From the NCBI RefSeq assembly GCF_025751555.1, contig NZ_JAOWLB010000005.1:1-64000 (forward strand): a stretch of 64,000 bases of DNA. Direction: 5' to 3'. The position numbers were made by a program, and so were the translations under genes. The notes below the pieces were generated by a model. That model did no database searches and was not told the DNA's origin. It saw nothing but the letters and a program-made list of their open reading frames with translations. Numbering within the stretch: the first letter of the stretch is position 1; each line of letters opens with the position of its first letter. Shown piece after piece: positions 45,164 through 55,041 of the stretch. The stretch is from Ruegeria aquimaris. Lineage in GTDB: Bacteria; Pseudomonadota; Alphaproteobacteria; Rhodobacterales; Rhodobacteraceae.

Positions 45164-46330
45164 TCAGCGGCTGGGACGTTTCGGCGTCTGCGTCGGCTGA
45201 TAGACGGCGCCCGGCGCATTGCGGGTCGATAGCCGGATATGGGCCGGTGGTTTGGCAACGTTCCGATAAGACCGTTCGCTATGGGTCACGGTGATGGTCT
45301 GCGGCGCGGTTTCCACCGGCAGCAAAGTACGCGGCAGTTCGTTCGACCAGAGCGTGTTCATCTGCGCATCGCCTTCAGCGGTGCGGACACCGCGCATCGG
45401 GTTCAACCGGCCATCCTTGCGATCGACGGGGCGGAACCCCTGCGGCGTGACATAGGTGCTCTGGATGATGGCGGGCCGCAGGGTGCGCTCGGCACGATGC
45501 GGGTTCAGGCGGTCATCGGTCCACACGCTGCGATACCCGGCCGGAACGACAACGTTGGTGGTGTTCTGGCGCTTGTCATAGACATGTTTCGGCACGATCC
45601 GGGTTTCCAACGAAACCGGCACGCCTGTCTTGCCCGAACCGGGCTTTCCGGTGTCCAGAGACGAGTTTTTGCGCAAGGGACCATATGTGATCGGCGACTC
45701 GGGCTGCGGGCCGCAGCGGACACCGGTCTGATTGATGTAGCGCTGGCTTAGCGTCGAAGCATTCGGGCAGCCGCCGGCAGAGGTCGGCGGCGCACTGGGA
45801 GTAACAGCACGGGGCGTGACCTGGCTTGGCGCCGAGGTTGCAACCGGTGCGACCGGAACCGGACGGGCCGTGGTGGTGCGCGTCGTTGGCACCGCAATCG
45901 GTGCGACCGGAACCGGCTTGAACTTGGGTGGCGCCGACCGAGGAGCCGGAGCCGTGACGGTCCGGACCTGAGGTTGCGTCGTTGTTGCTTTTGGTTTCGG
46001 TACAGGCGCGTTTGCCGGTTGGTCCAAAGTGATGAGCTCGGGTCCGTTCTGCTGCTGCGGGGCGCTGCTGGTGCTGCCCGCCACTGCGGTCGGCTGAAAG
46101 CCGCAGATCTGTTTGCGTTCACGCGACACGCGGGGCACCCAGGTCACGTTTCCGTCAATACCCGCCCGGATAAAGATACAGCCACGGCTGTCAACATATT
46201 GTTTTCCCTTGTAGGACGCGGGCGGATACTCGGCGGGCGACGTGGCAGGGCGCAGGGTCTGAGCATTCAGAGAGCTGAATCCGATGCTCAACCCTATGAC
46301 CGAAATCGCAATAACTCTGGTAATTCTCAT
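45164..46330 (-). CDS. secreted Pro/Thr-rich protein of unknown function
   Basis: 388 residues with a signal peptide (MRITRVIAISVIGLSIGFSS...LNAQ). A conserved-looking block follows: YKGKQYVDSRGCIFIRAG, then WVPRVSRERKQICGFQPT, with two Cys likely to form a disulfide. A Pro/Thr/Val low-complexity linker covers about residues 95-200, and a C-terminal region has repeated GYRSVWTDDRLNPHRAERT and GFRPVDRKDGRLNPMRG-like segments. Envelope location is likely; the function is unknown. ATG at 46330 preferred to the GTG at 46342. Confidence 0.75.
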   Translation of the reverse strand: MRITRVIAISVIGLSIGFSSLNAQTLRPATSPAEYPPASYKGKQYVDSRGCIFIRAGIDGNVTWVPRVSRERKQICGFQPTAVAGSTSSAPQQQNGPELITLDQPANAPVPKPKATTTQPQVRTVTAPAPRSAPPKFKPVPVAPIAVPTTRTTTARPVPVAPVATSAPSQVTPRAVTPSAPPTSAGGCPNASTLSQRYINQTGVRCGPQPESPITYGPLRKNSSLDTGKPGSGKTGVPVSLETRIVPKHVYDKRQNTTNVVVPAGYRSVWTDDRLNPHRAERTLRPAIIQSTYVTPQGFRPVDRKDGRLNPMRGVRTAEGDAQMNTLWSNELPRTLLPVETAPQTITVTHSERSYRNVAKPPAHIRLSTRNAPGAVYQPTQTPKRPSR

Positions 46331-46408
46331 GCCTGCCCCCACAAGATATGGAAGGCAGGATGCCGCAAAACCTATTGATAGTAAAGCAGCACTTGCCGCA
46401 GTTTCGCC

Positions 46409-47041
46409 CTATTTCGTGCCGAACATGCGGTCTCCGGCATCGCCCAGCCCAGGCATGATATAGCCCTTGGAATTCAGCGCCCGGTCGAGCGAGGCGGTGA
46501 CGATCGGCACATCCGGGTGCGCCTCTTTCATCCGCGCCACGCCTTCGGGCGCGGCCAGCAGGCACAGGAAGCGGATATCGGTGGCGCCCGCTTTTTTAAG
46601 CAGGTCGATGGCGGCGGCCGAGCTGTTGCCGGTGGCCAGCATCGGGTCGACCGCGATCACCAGCCGGTCCTGCAAACCTTCGGGCACCTTGAAATAGTAT
46701 TGCACCGGTTGCAGCGTCTTCTCGTCGCGATAGAGGCCGACAAAGCCGACCCGCGCCGATGGGATCAATTCCAGCACCCCATCCAGCATGCCGTTGCCCG
46801 CCCGCAGGATCGACACCAGCGCCAGCTTCTTGCCCGCCAGGATCGGGGCGTCCATCTCTTCCAGCGGGGTTTCGATGGTGCGCGTGGTCAGCGGCATCTC
46901 GCGCGTGACCTCATAAGCCAAGAGCTGGGTGATCTCGCGCAGAAGCTGGCGGAAAGAGGCGGTCGAGGTACCCTTGTCCCGCATGAGCGTCAGTTTGTGC
47001 TGCACCAGCGGGTGGTCGACGACGGTCAGATGTTGGCTCAT
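46409..47041 (-). CDS. upp: uracil phosphoribosyltransferase
   Basis: 210 residues making UMP from uracil and [26 protein letters not shown] is the usual N-terminus, [22 protein letters not shown] the flexible region, and [21 protein letters not shown] the PRPP loop; [17 protein letters not shown] at the C-terminus binds uracil. It is the last gene of the cdd-deoA-deoB-add-upp operon and overlaps the add stop by 4 bp. Its substrate uracil comes from DeoA and Cdd action on uridine derivatives. Confidence 0.97.
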   Translation of the reverse strand: MSQHLTVVDHPLVQHKLTLMRDKGTSTASFRQLLREITQLLAYEVTREMPLTTRTIETPLEEMDAPILAGKKLALVSILRAGNGMLDGVLELIPSARVGFVGLYRDEKTLQPVQYYFKVPEGLQDRLVIAVDPMLATGNSSAAAIDLLKKAGATDIRFLCLLAAPEGVARMKEAHPDVPIVTASLDRALNSKGYIMPGLGDAGDRMFGTK

Positions 47042-48039
47042 GATGTCTCCAGTCTCTTAGCAACCCGGCTTCGGGTGTCTTCATCGCAGAATGCCGCGCC
47101 AAGCGCGGTGGCGTTCAGGTCGGCGAAATCCTCTGCCCCCCAGCCAAAGGCCCGGGCCAGCATCTCATATTCGCGCCGCATCGTGGTATGGAAAAACGGC
47201 GGATCGTCGGTGGATATGGTGACGCGGACGCCCGCATCGCGCAGCCGCGCGATGGGATGGGCCGCAAACGAGGGGTAAAGGCCCAGAACCACGTTCGAGC
47301 CGGGGCAGACCTCGAGCGTGACGCCCCGGTCGGCCAGTTCGTGCACTAGGTCGGCGTCCTCGATGGCGCGCACGCCATGGCCGATGCGCTCGACCCCCAG
47401 CACGCGCACCGCGTCGCGCACGCTGTCCGGCCCACCGAATTCGCCCGCGTGGGTTGTGAGCCTCAGCCCCGCCTCGCGCGCGCAGTCAAAGGACCAGGAA
47501 TAATCGCCCTGTTTGCCCACACCCTCGTTGCCGCCCATGCCAAACCCGACGATCCAGTCGCCAGCGGTCTCAGCCGCGCAGCGGGCGGCGCGCTTGGCCC
47601 GATCGGGGCCGAAATGGCGCACACAGGTAACGACCCCACGCAGGGTAATACCCAGTTTCGCCTCGGCCGCGTCCGATGCATCCCGGATAGCGGCCAGGTA
47701 GTCGCGCCAGGCAGCGACATCGCCGCCGCCACAGAAATCGGGGCTGAGGAAGGTCTCAGAGTAGACCACGCCGTTCTCGGCGCTTTGTTCCAGGATCGCC
47801 CAGGTCAGGCGACGGAATTCCTCGGGTCCGGTCAGCACCGAGGAGGCGGCTTCGTAGATGCTGAGGAAATGGGCGAAATCGCGAAAATCATAGGACCCGC
47901 CCGGCTTGAAGATGCCGCGCAGGTCGATCTTTTTCTCATGCGCCAACTGCCGGATCAGGGCGGGCGGTGCCGCGCCTTCGTGATGCAGGTGCAGTTCGAC
48001 CTTGGGCAGGTCGGCGACCGGGGGATGTTCTTCGCTCAC
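47038..48039 (-). CDS. add: adenosine deaminase
   Basis: 333 residues. Zn ligands HLHHEG (near residue 20), catalytic and metal residues in [23 protein letters not shown] and [12 protein letters not shown] match adenosine deaminases. It converts adenosine to inosine. The start is a GTG at 48039 with AGGAG 6 bp upstream, overlapping the deoB stop; the track of similarity starts at [15 protein letters not shown]. Part of the nucleoside-salvage operon. Confidence 0.93.
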   Translation of the reverse strand: MSEEHPPVADLPKVELHLHHEGAAPPALIRQLAHEKKIDLRGIFKPGGSYDFRDFAHFLSIYEAASSVLTGPEEFRRLTWAILEQSAENGVVYSETFLSPDFCGGGDVAAWRDYLAAIRDASDAAEAKLGITLRGVVTCVRHFGPDRAKRAARCAAETAGDWIVGFGMGGNEGVGKQGDYSWSFDCAREAGLRLTTHAGEFGGPDSVRDAVRVLGVERIGHGVRAIEDADLVHELADRGVTLEVCPGSNVVLGLYPSFAAHPIARLRDAGVRVTISTDDPPFFHTTMRREYEMLARAFGWGAEDFADLNATALGAAFCDEDTRSRVAKRLETS

Positions 48040-49247
48040 AGAAAACTCCTCCCCGGTCCCTGCGCGGGAATCCCCAGATGCGCCGCGATCGAGGCGGCGA
48101 CATCGGCGAAATTCACCTGTCCGATCTGCCCGGCGCCACGCCCGGCGACCAGAACCGGCGCCTGTTCGCGGGTGTGGTCGGTACCGCTCCAACTGGGATC
48201 GTTGCCATGATCGGCGGTCAGAACCATCAGGTCGCCGGGTCGCAGGCTTTGCAGAATTTGCCCGATCTCACGGTCAAACCACTCCAGCGTCCGTGCATAT
48301 CCGCTGATGTCGCGACGATGGCCATAGAGGCTGTCGAATTCGACAAAATTGGCGAAGGTCAGGCTGCCTTCTTCGGCGGTGGCGACCAGCCGGGCGAGAT
48401 GGGTCATCAGCTCGGCATCCGACCCTTTGACCACATCGTCGATTCCTTGCATCGAGAAGATATCGCCGATCTTGCCAACGCCGTGCACCCGGCGGCCCGC
48501 ATCCTGCGCCCAGTTGGTCAGCACCGGCGCAGGCGGAGTGATGGCAAAATCCTTGCGGTTGGTGGTGCGGGTGAAGCCGGTCTCACGCGTGCCGACAAAG
48601 GGCCGCGCGATCACCCGCCCCACCTTCATCGCATGCAGGCGCGGCGCGACGGCCTTGCACAGCGCCAGCAGGCGGTCGAGGCCAAAGGTTTCCTCATGCG
48701 CGGCGATCTGGAACACGCTGTCAGCGGAGGTGTAGCAGATGGGTCTGCCCGTCCGCATATGCGCGTCCCCGTGGCGGTCGATGATCACCGTGCCCGAAGC
48801 ATGGCAGTTACCAAGGATGCCGTCGCTGCCAGCAGCTTGGGCCACTGCCTGTACCAGATCACTCGGGAAGGCGGGGGTGGTGTCGGGGAAATAGTGCCAT
48901 TCCCACGGCACCGGCAGGCCCGCCAACTCCCAATGACCCGAGGGCGTGTCCTTGCCCCGGCTGTGTTCGCGCGCGCAGCCCCAGAGGCCAGAAGGGTCCG
49001 CCGTCAGCCCCGGCGTGGCCGCGCCCGAGGCCAGTCGGGTGGCAGCGCCAAGGCCCAGCCGGTCGAGATGGGGCAGATGCAGCGGGCCGCTGCGCCCCTC
49101 TTCCGCCGCGCCACGCGCGCAGGCTTGGGCGATATGGGCCAGTGTGTTGGCGCCAGTATCGGGGCGGTCGCCGTTAAAGAAGGTACTGGCATCCGGCGCG
49201 CCACCGATGCCGACCGAATCCATCACCACCAGAAAGGCGCGGGTCAT
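48036..49247 (-). CDS. deoB: phosphopentomutase
   Basis: 403-residue alkaline-phosphatase-superfamily enzyme interconverting (deoxy)ribose 1- and 5-phosphates, the step after DeoA. RAFLVVMDSVGIGGAPDA carries metal ligands, KDTPSGHWELAG the phosphothreonine nucleophile, and LTADHGNDPSWSGTDHTREQAPVL further ligands. It overlaps deoA by 4 bp upstream and add by 4 bp downstream. Confidence 0.96.
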   Translation of the reverse strand: MTRAFLVVMDSVGIGGAPDASTFFNGDRPDTGANTLAHIAQACARGAAEEGRSGPLHLPHLDRLGLGAATRLASGAATPGLTADPSGLWGCAREHSRGKDTPSGHWELAGLPVPWEWHYFPDTTPAFPSDLVQAVAQAAGSDGILGNCHASGTVIIDRHGDAHMRTGRPICYTSADSVFQIAAHEETFGLDRLLALCKAVAPRLHAMKVGRVIARPFVGTRETGFTRTTNRKDFAITPPAPVLTNWAQDAGRRVHGVGKIGDIFSMQGIDDVVKGSDAELMTHLARLVATAEEGSLTFANFVEFDSLYGHRRDISGYARTLEWFDREIGQILQSLRPGDLMVLTADHGNDPSWSGTDHTREQAPVLVAGRGAGQIGQVNFADVAASIAAHLGIPAQGPGRSFL

Positions 49248-50554
49248 GGCGTAATCCTTTCATGGATCAACGGTGGCGCGGCCACCGGCTCGGGCCCGAT
49301 GGTGATCGCCGCGCGCAGGGTGGCCTCGGCGGCCTCTGCCGCCTCTTGCCTCGCAGCGTGGATGGTGGCGAGAGAGGTTCCGGCGCGGACCGATGCGCCC
49401 AGACGAATCACGCGAGACAGGCCGACCGAAGGATCGACGGTATCGCTTTCGACCTGCCGCCCGCCGCCCAGCGCCACAACGGCAAGGCCCAGCGCCTCGC
49501 CGTCGATGGCGGTGACATAGCCTGAATCGCGGGCGGGAACCTCGCGGATGACGGTTGCCTCGGGCAGGAACCGCTGCCAGTTCTCGACAAATTGCACCGG
49601 CCCGCCGACAGCCGCGATCATGCGACCAAAGCGTTCGGCCGCGCGACCGTCTGAGATGATGGCAGCAATGCGCGCGGCCCCGCTGACCGCATCCGGTGCC
49701 AGCCCGGTATCGGCCAGCAGCACGCCACCCAGTTCGGCCGAAAGCTGTGCCAGCGGGTCATCGGCATGACCGCCGGTCAGCACCCGCATCACCTCGCCCA
49801 CCTCGAGCGCGTTGCCGAGGCTGGGCGCCAGCGGCTGGTTCATATCAGTAATCAGGGCCGAGGTCCGGCATCCCGCGGCATTGGCGGTCTCGGTCAGGGC
49901 ACGGGCCAGGGCGCGGGCCTCGTCCGCTGATTTCATGAAGGCGCCGCTGCCCAGTTTCACGTCCAGCACCAGCGCGTCGGGGCTGGCGGCAAGTTTCTTG
50001 GACAGGATCGAGGCGGTGATCAGATCGAGGCTTTCGACCGTGGCCGTCACATCGCGGATGGCATAAAGCCGCTTGTCGGCGGGCGCGATGCGGGCGGTGG
50101 CGCCGACAATTGCGGCCCCGGTGTCGCGCACCACCTGCGCCAGTCGGTCGGGCCCAAGCTGGGTGGTGACGCCGGGGATCGCCTCCATCTTGTCGAGCGT
50201 GCCGCCGGTATGGCCCAGCCCCCGGCCCGAGATCATCGGCACATAGGCGCCGCATTCGGCCAGCGCGGGCGCCAGCACTAGGCTGATGCAATCGCCCACC
50301 CCGCCGGTGGAATGCTTGTCGATCACTGGCCCGTCGAAATCCCAGTGAAGCACATCGCCGGTATCGCGCATGGCCAGCGTCAATGCCGCGCGCCCCTTGG
50401 GGCCAAGCCGCCCCATGCAGACGCCCATGGCAAAGGCGCCCGCCTGGGCATCGCTGACAGTGCCATCGGCGAGGCCCTGGGCAAACCATGTCAGTTCAGC
50501 CGCGCTGGGCACCTCGTGCCGTCTGAGCCGGGCAATGATGGCGCGAGCGTCCAT
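49244..50554 (-). CDS. deoA: thymidine phosphorylase
   Basis: 436 residues. The phosphate- and nucleoside-binding motifs DKHSTGGVGDCISL, GRGLGHTGGTLDKMEAIPG and IRDVTATVESLDLITASILSKKLAA are intact, as is DVKLGSGAFMKS. It splits thymidine and deoxyuridine to the base and deoxyribose 1-phosphate, which DeoB isomerises. It lies 3 bp downstream of cdd. Confidence 0.96.
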   Translation of the reverse strand: MDARAIIARLRRHEVPSAAELTWFAQGLADGTVSDAQAGAFAMGVCMGRLGPKGRAALTLAMRDTGDVLHWDFDGPVIDKHSTGGVGDCISLVLAPALAECGAYVPMISGRGLGHTGGTLDKMEAIPGVTTQLGPDRLAQVVRDTGAAIVGATARIAPADKRLYAIRDVTATVESLDLITASILSKKLAASPDALVLDVKLGSGAFMKSADEARALARALTETANAAGCRTSALITDMNQPLAPSLGNALEVGEVMRVLTGGHADDPLAQLSAELGGVLLADTGLAPDAVSGAARIAAIISDGRAAERFGRMIAAVGGPVQFVENWQRFLPEATVIREVPARDSGYVTAIDGEALGLAVVALGGGRQVESDTVDPSVGLSRVIRLGASVRAGTSLATIHAARQEAAEAAEATLRAAITIGPEPVAAPPLIHERITP

Positions 50555-50557
50555 GAC

Positions 50558-50950
50558 TCAGCTTTTGTCCATATGGGCCGCGCCGAAGGCGCCGGGCAGG
50601 AGTTGACCGATGGTCATCGCGGTTTCGACCCCGTCGAGATTGGCCATGGTCACGACAACATTTGGGTCGCCGAATTCGGCCAGCTTCTGGCGGCAGCCAC
50701 CGCAGGGGGGCACCGGCGCCGGGCTATCGGCGACCACATAGACCTCGGTCAGGCGGCTTTCGCCCGCGGCGACCATTGCAGCGATGGCGCCCGCTTCGGC
50801 GCAGGTGCCTTCGGGATAGGCGATGTTCTCGACGTTGCAACCGACATAGACCGCGCCCGAGGCGGCCCGGATCGCCGCGCCCACCTTGAACCGGGAATAG
50901 GGCGCATGGGCGTTTTCACGAACGGAAAGGGCGGCGGATTTGAGGCTCAT
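50558..50950 (-). CDS. cdd: cytidine deaminase
   Basis: 130 residues, tetrameric-type Zn enzyme turning (deoxy)cytidine into (deoxy)uridine. Zn motif: CAEAGAIAAMV with the Cys and catalytic Glu, and PPCGGCRQ with the two further Cys. YSRFKVGAAIRAASG and YVGCNVENIAYPEG are typical. The start is chosen at 50950 (family N-terminus). First gene of the nucleoside operon; upstream 140 bp contain repeat copy C and presumably its promoter. Confidence 0.96.
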   Translation of the reverse strand: MSLKSAALSVRENAHAPYSRFKVGAAIRAASGAVYVGCNVENIAYPEGTCAEAGAIAAMVAAGESRLTEVYVVADSPAPVPPCGGCRQKLAEFGDPNVVVTMANLDGVETAMTIGQLLPGAFGAAHMDKS

Positions 50951-51031
50951 GGCGATTCCCCGGTTTTTGATCATCTGGTCGGAAATGCATAGCCTATCCC
51001 GTACCCGCGCGCGAGAGGAACCGCCGGGCAA

Positions 51032-51086
51032 GGGGGCGCTGCCCCCGTCCTGCGGACTCCCCCGGAGTATTTTTGGCGAAATGAAG
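51032..51086 (-). repeat. interspersed hairpin repeat, copy C
   Basis: On the minus strand, core CTTCATTTCGCCAAAAATAC(TCC) (51064-51086), right after the stop codon of the cupin fusion gene. It is followed by three small stems: CTCC/GGAG, GTCC/GGAC and GGGGGC/GCCCCC (down to 51032). It is the same arrangement as copies A and B at 35.3-35.6 kb: conserved core then GC-rich hairpins. Confidence 0.62.
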
Positions 51087-51090
51087 GGTT

Positions 51091-52176
51091 TTAGCCCAGT
51101 GTGGTGGTGAAGGTTCCGGGCAAGGTGACCTCAAGCAGTTCGATATCGTCGGAAGGGTCGGACAGGCGGGTGCGCATGCCCGGCGGGATCACGAAGGCAT
51201 CGCCCTGTTCCAGCGGGAAGGGATCGCGCCCCTCGCCCATCAGCGTGACCGTGCCGTTCATCACGAAGGTGAAGAGGATATCGGTGTCATGGGCGGCCCA
51301 TTGCGGCACGCCCTCCCCCCGGCGCACCACCTGCACCCCGGCCACGCCCTTGGTATTCGCGGCGATGGTGGTATCCCGGCAGATAAAGCCCGGCAGGCGG
51401 AAGGGAGACCATTCGGCCCCTTCGGCCCGGTTATAGACAAAGCGCTGGCCTTGCCATTCACGCTCGGGGCGCAGGTGCGGGGTGGGCAGGGTCATCTCGT
51501 GGTCGATCTCGGTGACATGTTCGGCGGGCACGCCGATCTCGATCACCTGTACGTTGTCGCTGGCCTCCAGCACCCGGTGGCGGATTTCGGGCGGCTGGAT
51601 GAAGCAATCCCCGGCAGTCAGGCGCATCTTGTCGCCCTGATCCTCGTAGACCACATCGACCCAGCCGTGAATGCAGAAGATCAGCTGAAAGCCGACCCGG
51701 TGGAAATGCACCATGTCCGGCACCGGCCCGCCATCAGGGATGCGAATATGGCTGGCGATGATCGAGCCACCCAGCCGCGAAGGCACCAGATCGCGGTAAT
51801 GCATGCCGGCTCGGCCGATGATCCAGGGCGCCTGATCCTTGAGTCGGCGGACCACAAAGCTGTGTTCGGTCTGCGGCATCACCAGGGGCGGGTGGCGCTC
51901 CTCGATCTCGATCCGTGTGCCGTTGGGCGCGGTCAGGCTGCGCTGGCCATTGGCGAAACCGTCCGGATCCTCGGTGAGGATGCGCAGGGTGCCGGGCGAC
52001 TCGGGCGCACCTTTTTCGATGCGCAGACGCAGGCCATGGCCCGAGAACACCGCGGTACGTGGGTCGTCCGCCGGATAGATCATGTCCATCCGCATGCCCA
52101 GAACCTTGGTATAAAAGGGGATATCGTCGCGCAGCTCATCCGTGGGCAGGCGCATTTCGGCGATCGTGTCGGTCAT
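51091..52176 (-). CDS. glyoxalase-like (VOC) domain fused to two cupin domains
   Basis: 361 residues. Residues 1-85 look like a VOC/glyoxalase half-domain (LPTDELRDDIPFYTKVLGMRMD, then TAVFSGHGLRLRIEKG). A first cupin spans about 150-225, with HFHRVGFQLIFCIHGWVDVVYE and FIQPPEIRHRV. A second spans about 280-350, with FTFVMNGTVTLMGEG and FVIPPGMRTRL. The combination suggests a metal-dependent lyase, isomerase or dioxygenase, but no substrate can be named. Divergent from maeB. Confidence 0.75.
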   Translation of the reverse strand: MTDTIAEMRLPTDELRDDIPFYTKVLGMRMDMIYPADDPRTAVFSGHGLRLRIEKGAPESPGTLRILTEDPDGFANGQRSLTAPNGTRIEIEERHPPLVMPQTEHSFVVRRLKDQAPWIIGRAGMHYRDLVPSRLGGSIIASHIRIPDGGPVPDMVHFHRVGFQLIFCIHGWVDVVYEDQGDKMRLTAGDCFIQPPEIRHRVLEASDNVQVIEIGVPAEHVTEIDHEMTLPTPHLRPEREWQGQRFVYNRAEGAEWSPFRLPGFICRDTTIAANTKGVAGVQVVRRGEGVPQWAAHDTDILFTFVMNGTVTLMGEGRDPFPLEQGDAFVIPPGMRTRLSDPSDDIELLEVTLPGTFTTTLG

Positions 52177-52280
52177 GGCTGTCTCCTCTTGCCCGGGACA
52201 GTGGCCGCGAGGGGGCCGATTTGCAAGAAGCCGCCTGCGACCTTGTAACCTGAAATGCCCTGTTCCCCTGCGTAAAGATA

Positions 52281-52298
52281 TAGTTTAATGCTAAACTA
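52281..52298. promoter_or_regulatory. perfect inverted repeat upstream of maeB
   Basis: TAGTTTA-ATGC-TAAACTA, 26 bp before the maeB start and between it and the divergent cupin-fusion gene. The AT-rich palindrome stands out in GC-rich sequence and is the right size for a MarR- or GntR-type dimer. The regulator is unknown. Confidence 0.5.
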
Positions 52299-52323
52299 GT
52301 TTCCCGAGGAGGAATTTGACGAG

Positions 52324-54597
52324 ATGTCCGACCAGCCCAGCCTGCGCCAGGCGGCGCTTGACTACCACGCCTATCCCAAGCCCGGGAAACTGGAAATCCG
52401 CGCCACCAAGCCGATGGCCAATGGCCGCGATCTGGCGCGCGCCTACTCGCCGGGCGTGGCCGAGGCCTGTTTGGAGATCAAGGCGGATGCAAGCACCGCC
52501 GAGACCTATACCGCGCGCGGCAACCTGGTGGCGGTGGTGTCGAACGGCACCGCGGTTCTGGGGCTGGGCAATATCGGCGCGCTGGCATCGAAACCAGTGA
52601 TGGAGGGCAAGGCGGTCCTGTTCAAGAAGTTCGCGGGCATCGACTGTTTCGATATCGAGGTGAACGAGAGCGATCCGGAAAAGCTGGCCGATATCGTCTG
52701 CGCGTTGGAGCCGACATTTGGCGCCATCAACCTGGAAGACATCAAGGCGCCCGACTGTTTCATCGTCGAGAAACTGTGCCGCGAGCGGATGAACATTCCG
52801 GTCTTTCATGACGACCAGCATGGCACCGCAATCGTGGTGGGGGCTGCCGCGCGCAACGCGCTGCATGTGGCGGGTAAGTCGTTTGCCGACATCAAGATCG
52901 TCTCGACCGGTGGTGGCGCCGCGGGTATCGCCTGCCTGAACATGTTGCTGAAACTTGGGGTGAAGCGGGAGAATATCTGGCTCTGCGATATTCACGGGCT
53001 GGTCTACGAGGGGCGCGCCGAGGATATGAATCCGCAAAAGGCGGCCTTTGCCCAGGCCACCGATCTGCGGACGCTGGACGATGTGATCGAGGGGGCAGAT
53101 CTGTTTCTGGGCCTGAGCGGTCCCAATGTGCTGACGCCCGAGATGGTGGCACGCATGGCGAAACGGCCGATCATCTTTGCACTGGCCAACCCCACGCCCG
53201 AAATCCTGCCCGACGCGGCCCGTGCGGTGGCTCCGGACGCGATCATCGCGACCGGGCGCAGCGATTTCCCGAACCAGGTCAACAACGTTCTGTGCTTTCC
53301 CTTCATCTTTCGCGGGGCGCTGGATGTGGGTGCGACCGAGATCAACGACGCCATGCAGATCGCCTGTGTCGAGGGGATCGCCGAACTGGCCCGCATCACC
53401 ACAAGTGCCGAGGCGGCGGCGGCCTATCAGGGCGAGCAGCTGACATTCGGGGCCGATTACCTGATCCCCAAACCCTTTGACCCGCGCCTTGTCGGTGTCG
53501 TCTCCTCTGCCGTGGCGCGCGCCGCGATGGAGAGCGGCGTCGCCCGCCGCCCGATCACGGATCTGGAGGCCTATCGGCAGAAGCTGAACCAGAGCGTGTT
53601 CAAATCCGCCCTTCTGATGCGCCCCGTCTTCGAGGCGGCGGCCAAGGCGGCGCGGCGGCTGGTCTTTGCCGAGGGCGAGGACGAGCGGGTGCTGCGCGCA
53701 GCACAGGCCATTCTGGAAGAAACCACCGAGACGCCGATCCTGATTGGCCGCCCCGACGTGATCGAGGCGCGCTGCGAAAAGATGGGTCTGTCGGTGCGCC
53801 CGGGTCAGGATTTCCAGATTGTGAACCCGGAAAACGACCCGCGCTATTACGACTACTGGACCTCATACCACCGGTTGATGGAGCGGCGCGGGGTGACCCC
53901 GGACATCGCAAAAGCGATCATGCGCACCAACACCACCGCGATCGGTGCCATCATGGTGCATCGGGGCGAGGCCGACAGCCTGATCTGCGGCACTTTCGGC
54001 GAATACCGTTGGCATCTGAACTATGTCGAACAGGTGCTGGGCGGCAAGGATCTGCGTCCGCATGGCGCGCTGTCACTGATGATCCTGGAAGACGGACCGC
54101 TATTTATCGCCGACACCCATGTGCGCAGCCGTCCCAGCCCCGAGGAACTGGCAGAGATCACCCTGGGTGCCGCGCGTCATGTGCGCCGTTTTGGCATCGA
54201 ACCGCAGATCGCCTTTTGCTCGCAATCCCAGTTTGGCAACCAGGCCGAGGGCTCGGGCCTGCGGCTGCGCCAGGCGATCGAGATTCTGGATAGCCGACCG
54301 CGAAACTTCACCTATGAGGGCGAAATGAACCTGGACAGCGCGCTGGACCCCGAACTGCGCCAGCGCATCTTTCCGAACTCGCGGCTGTCCGGGGCGGCGA
54401 ATGTGCTAATCTTTGCCCATGCGGATGCCGCAAGCGGTGTGCGCAACGTGCTCAAGATGAAGGCGGGCGGTATCGAGGTGGGGCCGATCCTGATGGGCAT
54501 GGGCAACCGGGCGCATATCGTGACGCCCTCGATCACCGCGCGCGGATTGTTGAACATGGCCGCCATTGCCGGAACCCCGGTGGCCCACTACGGTTGA
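52324..54597 (+). CDS. maeB: NADP-dependent malic enzyme with phosphotransacetylase-like C-terminus
   Basis: 757 residues. N-terminal malic enzyme: [51 protein letters not shown] and [15 protein letters not shown] for NAD(P). The C-terminal ~320 residues form a PTA-like domain ([32 protein letters not shown]) that serves as acetyl-CoA-responsive regulatory module in MaeB proteins. It decarboxylates malate to pyruvate, feeding precursors and NADPH; this complements acyl-CoA catabolism encoded nearby. GGAGG precedes the ATG. Confidence 0.96.
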   Translation: MSDQPSLRQAALDYHAYPKPGKLEIRATKPMANGRDLARAYSPGVAEACLEIKADASTAETYTARGNLVAVVSNGTAVLGLGNIGALASKPVMEGKAVLFKKFAGIDCFDIEVNESDPEKLADIVCALEPTFGAINLEDIKAPDCFIVEKLCRERMNIPVFHDDQHGTAIVVGAAARNALHVAGKSFADIKIVSTGGGAAGIACLNMLLKLGVKRENIWLCDIHGLVYEGRAEDMNPQKAAFAQATDLRTLDDVIEGADLFLGLSGPNVLTPEMVARMAKRPIIFALANPTPEILPDAARAVAPDAIIATGRSDFPNQVNNVLCFPFIFRGALDVGATEINDAMQIACVEGIAELARITTSAEAAAAYQGEQLTFGADYLIPKPFDPRLVGVVSSAVARAAMESGVARRPITDLEAYRQKLNQSVFKSALLMRPVFEAAAKAARRLVFAEGEDERVLRAAQAILEETTETPILIGRPDVIEARCEKMGLSVRPGQDFQIVNPENDPRYYDYWTSYHRLMERRGVTPDIAKAIMRTNTTAIGAIMVHRGEADSLICGTFGEYRWHLNYVEQVLGGKDLRPHGALSLMILEDGPLFIADTHVRSRPSPEELAEITLGAARHVRRFGIEPQIAFCSQSQFGNQAEGSGLRLRQAIEILDSRPRNFTYEGEMNLDSALDPELRQRIFPNSRLSGAANVLIFAHADAASGVRNVLKMKAGGIEVGPILMGMGNRAHIVTPSITARGLLNMAAIAGTPVAHYG

Positions 54598-54635
54598 TCC
54601 CGAAGGCGCCTTGCCGCTAACAGGGAGAGACCGGG

Positions 54636-55025
54636 ATGAAGGGACATTGCCATTGCGGCGCGGTTCACTGGCAGAGCGAAGGCAAAGTCGCATGGAGCTG
54701 CTATTGCCACTGTGCCGACTGCCGCCGCAATTGCGCCGCCCCGGTCACCGCGTTCTTCGGCCTGCCCCATGACAGCGTTCAGTGGGGCGGCGACGCCCCG
54801 CGCATCTACCGCTCGTCCGACCGGGTCGAGCGGTTGTTCTGCGGCACCTGCGGTACCCAGATGGCTTATCGCAACGCCGATGATCCGGTGAACATTCATC
54901 TCTACACGGCGACCCTGGAGGATCCGTCGTCGCTGCCGCCCCGGTTTCACGTGTTTCACTCCGCGCGACTTCCCTGGCTGGAATTGCAGGACGACCTGCC
55001 CCGGTTCGACCGCACCGCAGGCTGA
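54636..55025 (+). CDS. GFA-family (glutathione-dependent formaldehyde-activating type) zinc protein
   Basis: 129 residues. Zinc cysteines are visible in MKGHCHCGAVHW, SCYCHCADCRRNC and FCGTCGTQMAYR, the GFA/CENP-V pattern. The named founding member binds glutathione and formaldehyde, but most members lack proof of that activity, so the function is uncertain. It lies 39 bp after maeB on the same strand. A hairpin with a T-rich flank (55096-55115) follows. Confidence 0.85.
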   Translation: MKGHCHCGAVHWQSEGKVAWSCYCHCADCRRNCAAPVTAFFGLPHDSVQWGGDAPRIYRSSDRVERLFCGTCGTQMAYRNADDPVNIHLYTATLEDPSSLPPRFHVFHSARLPWLELQDDLPRFDRTAG

Positions 55026-55041
55026 AACCGATTCCGCAATC

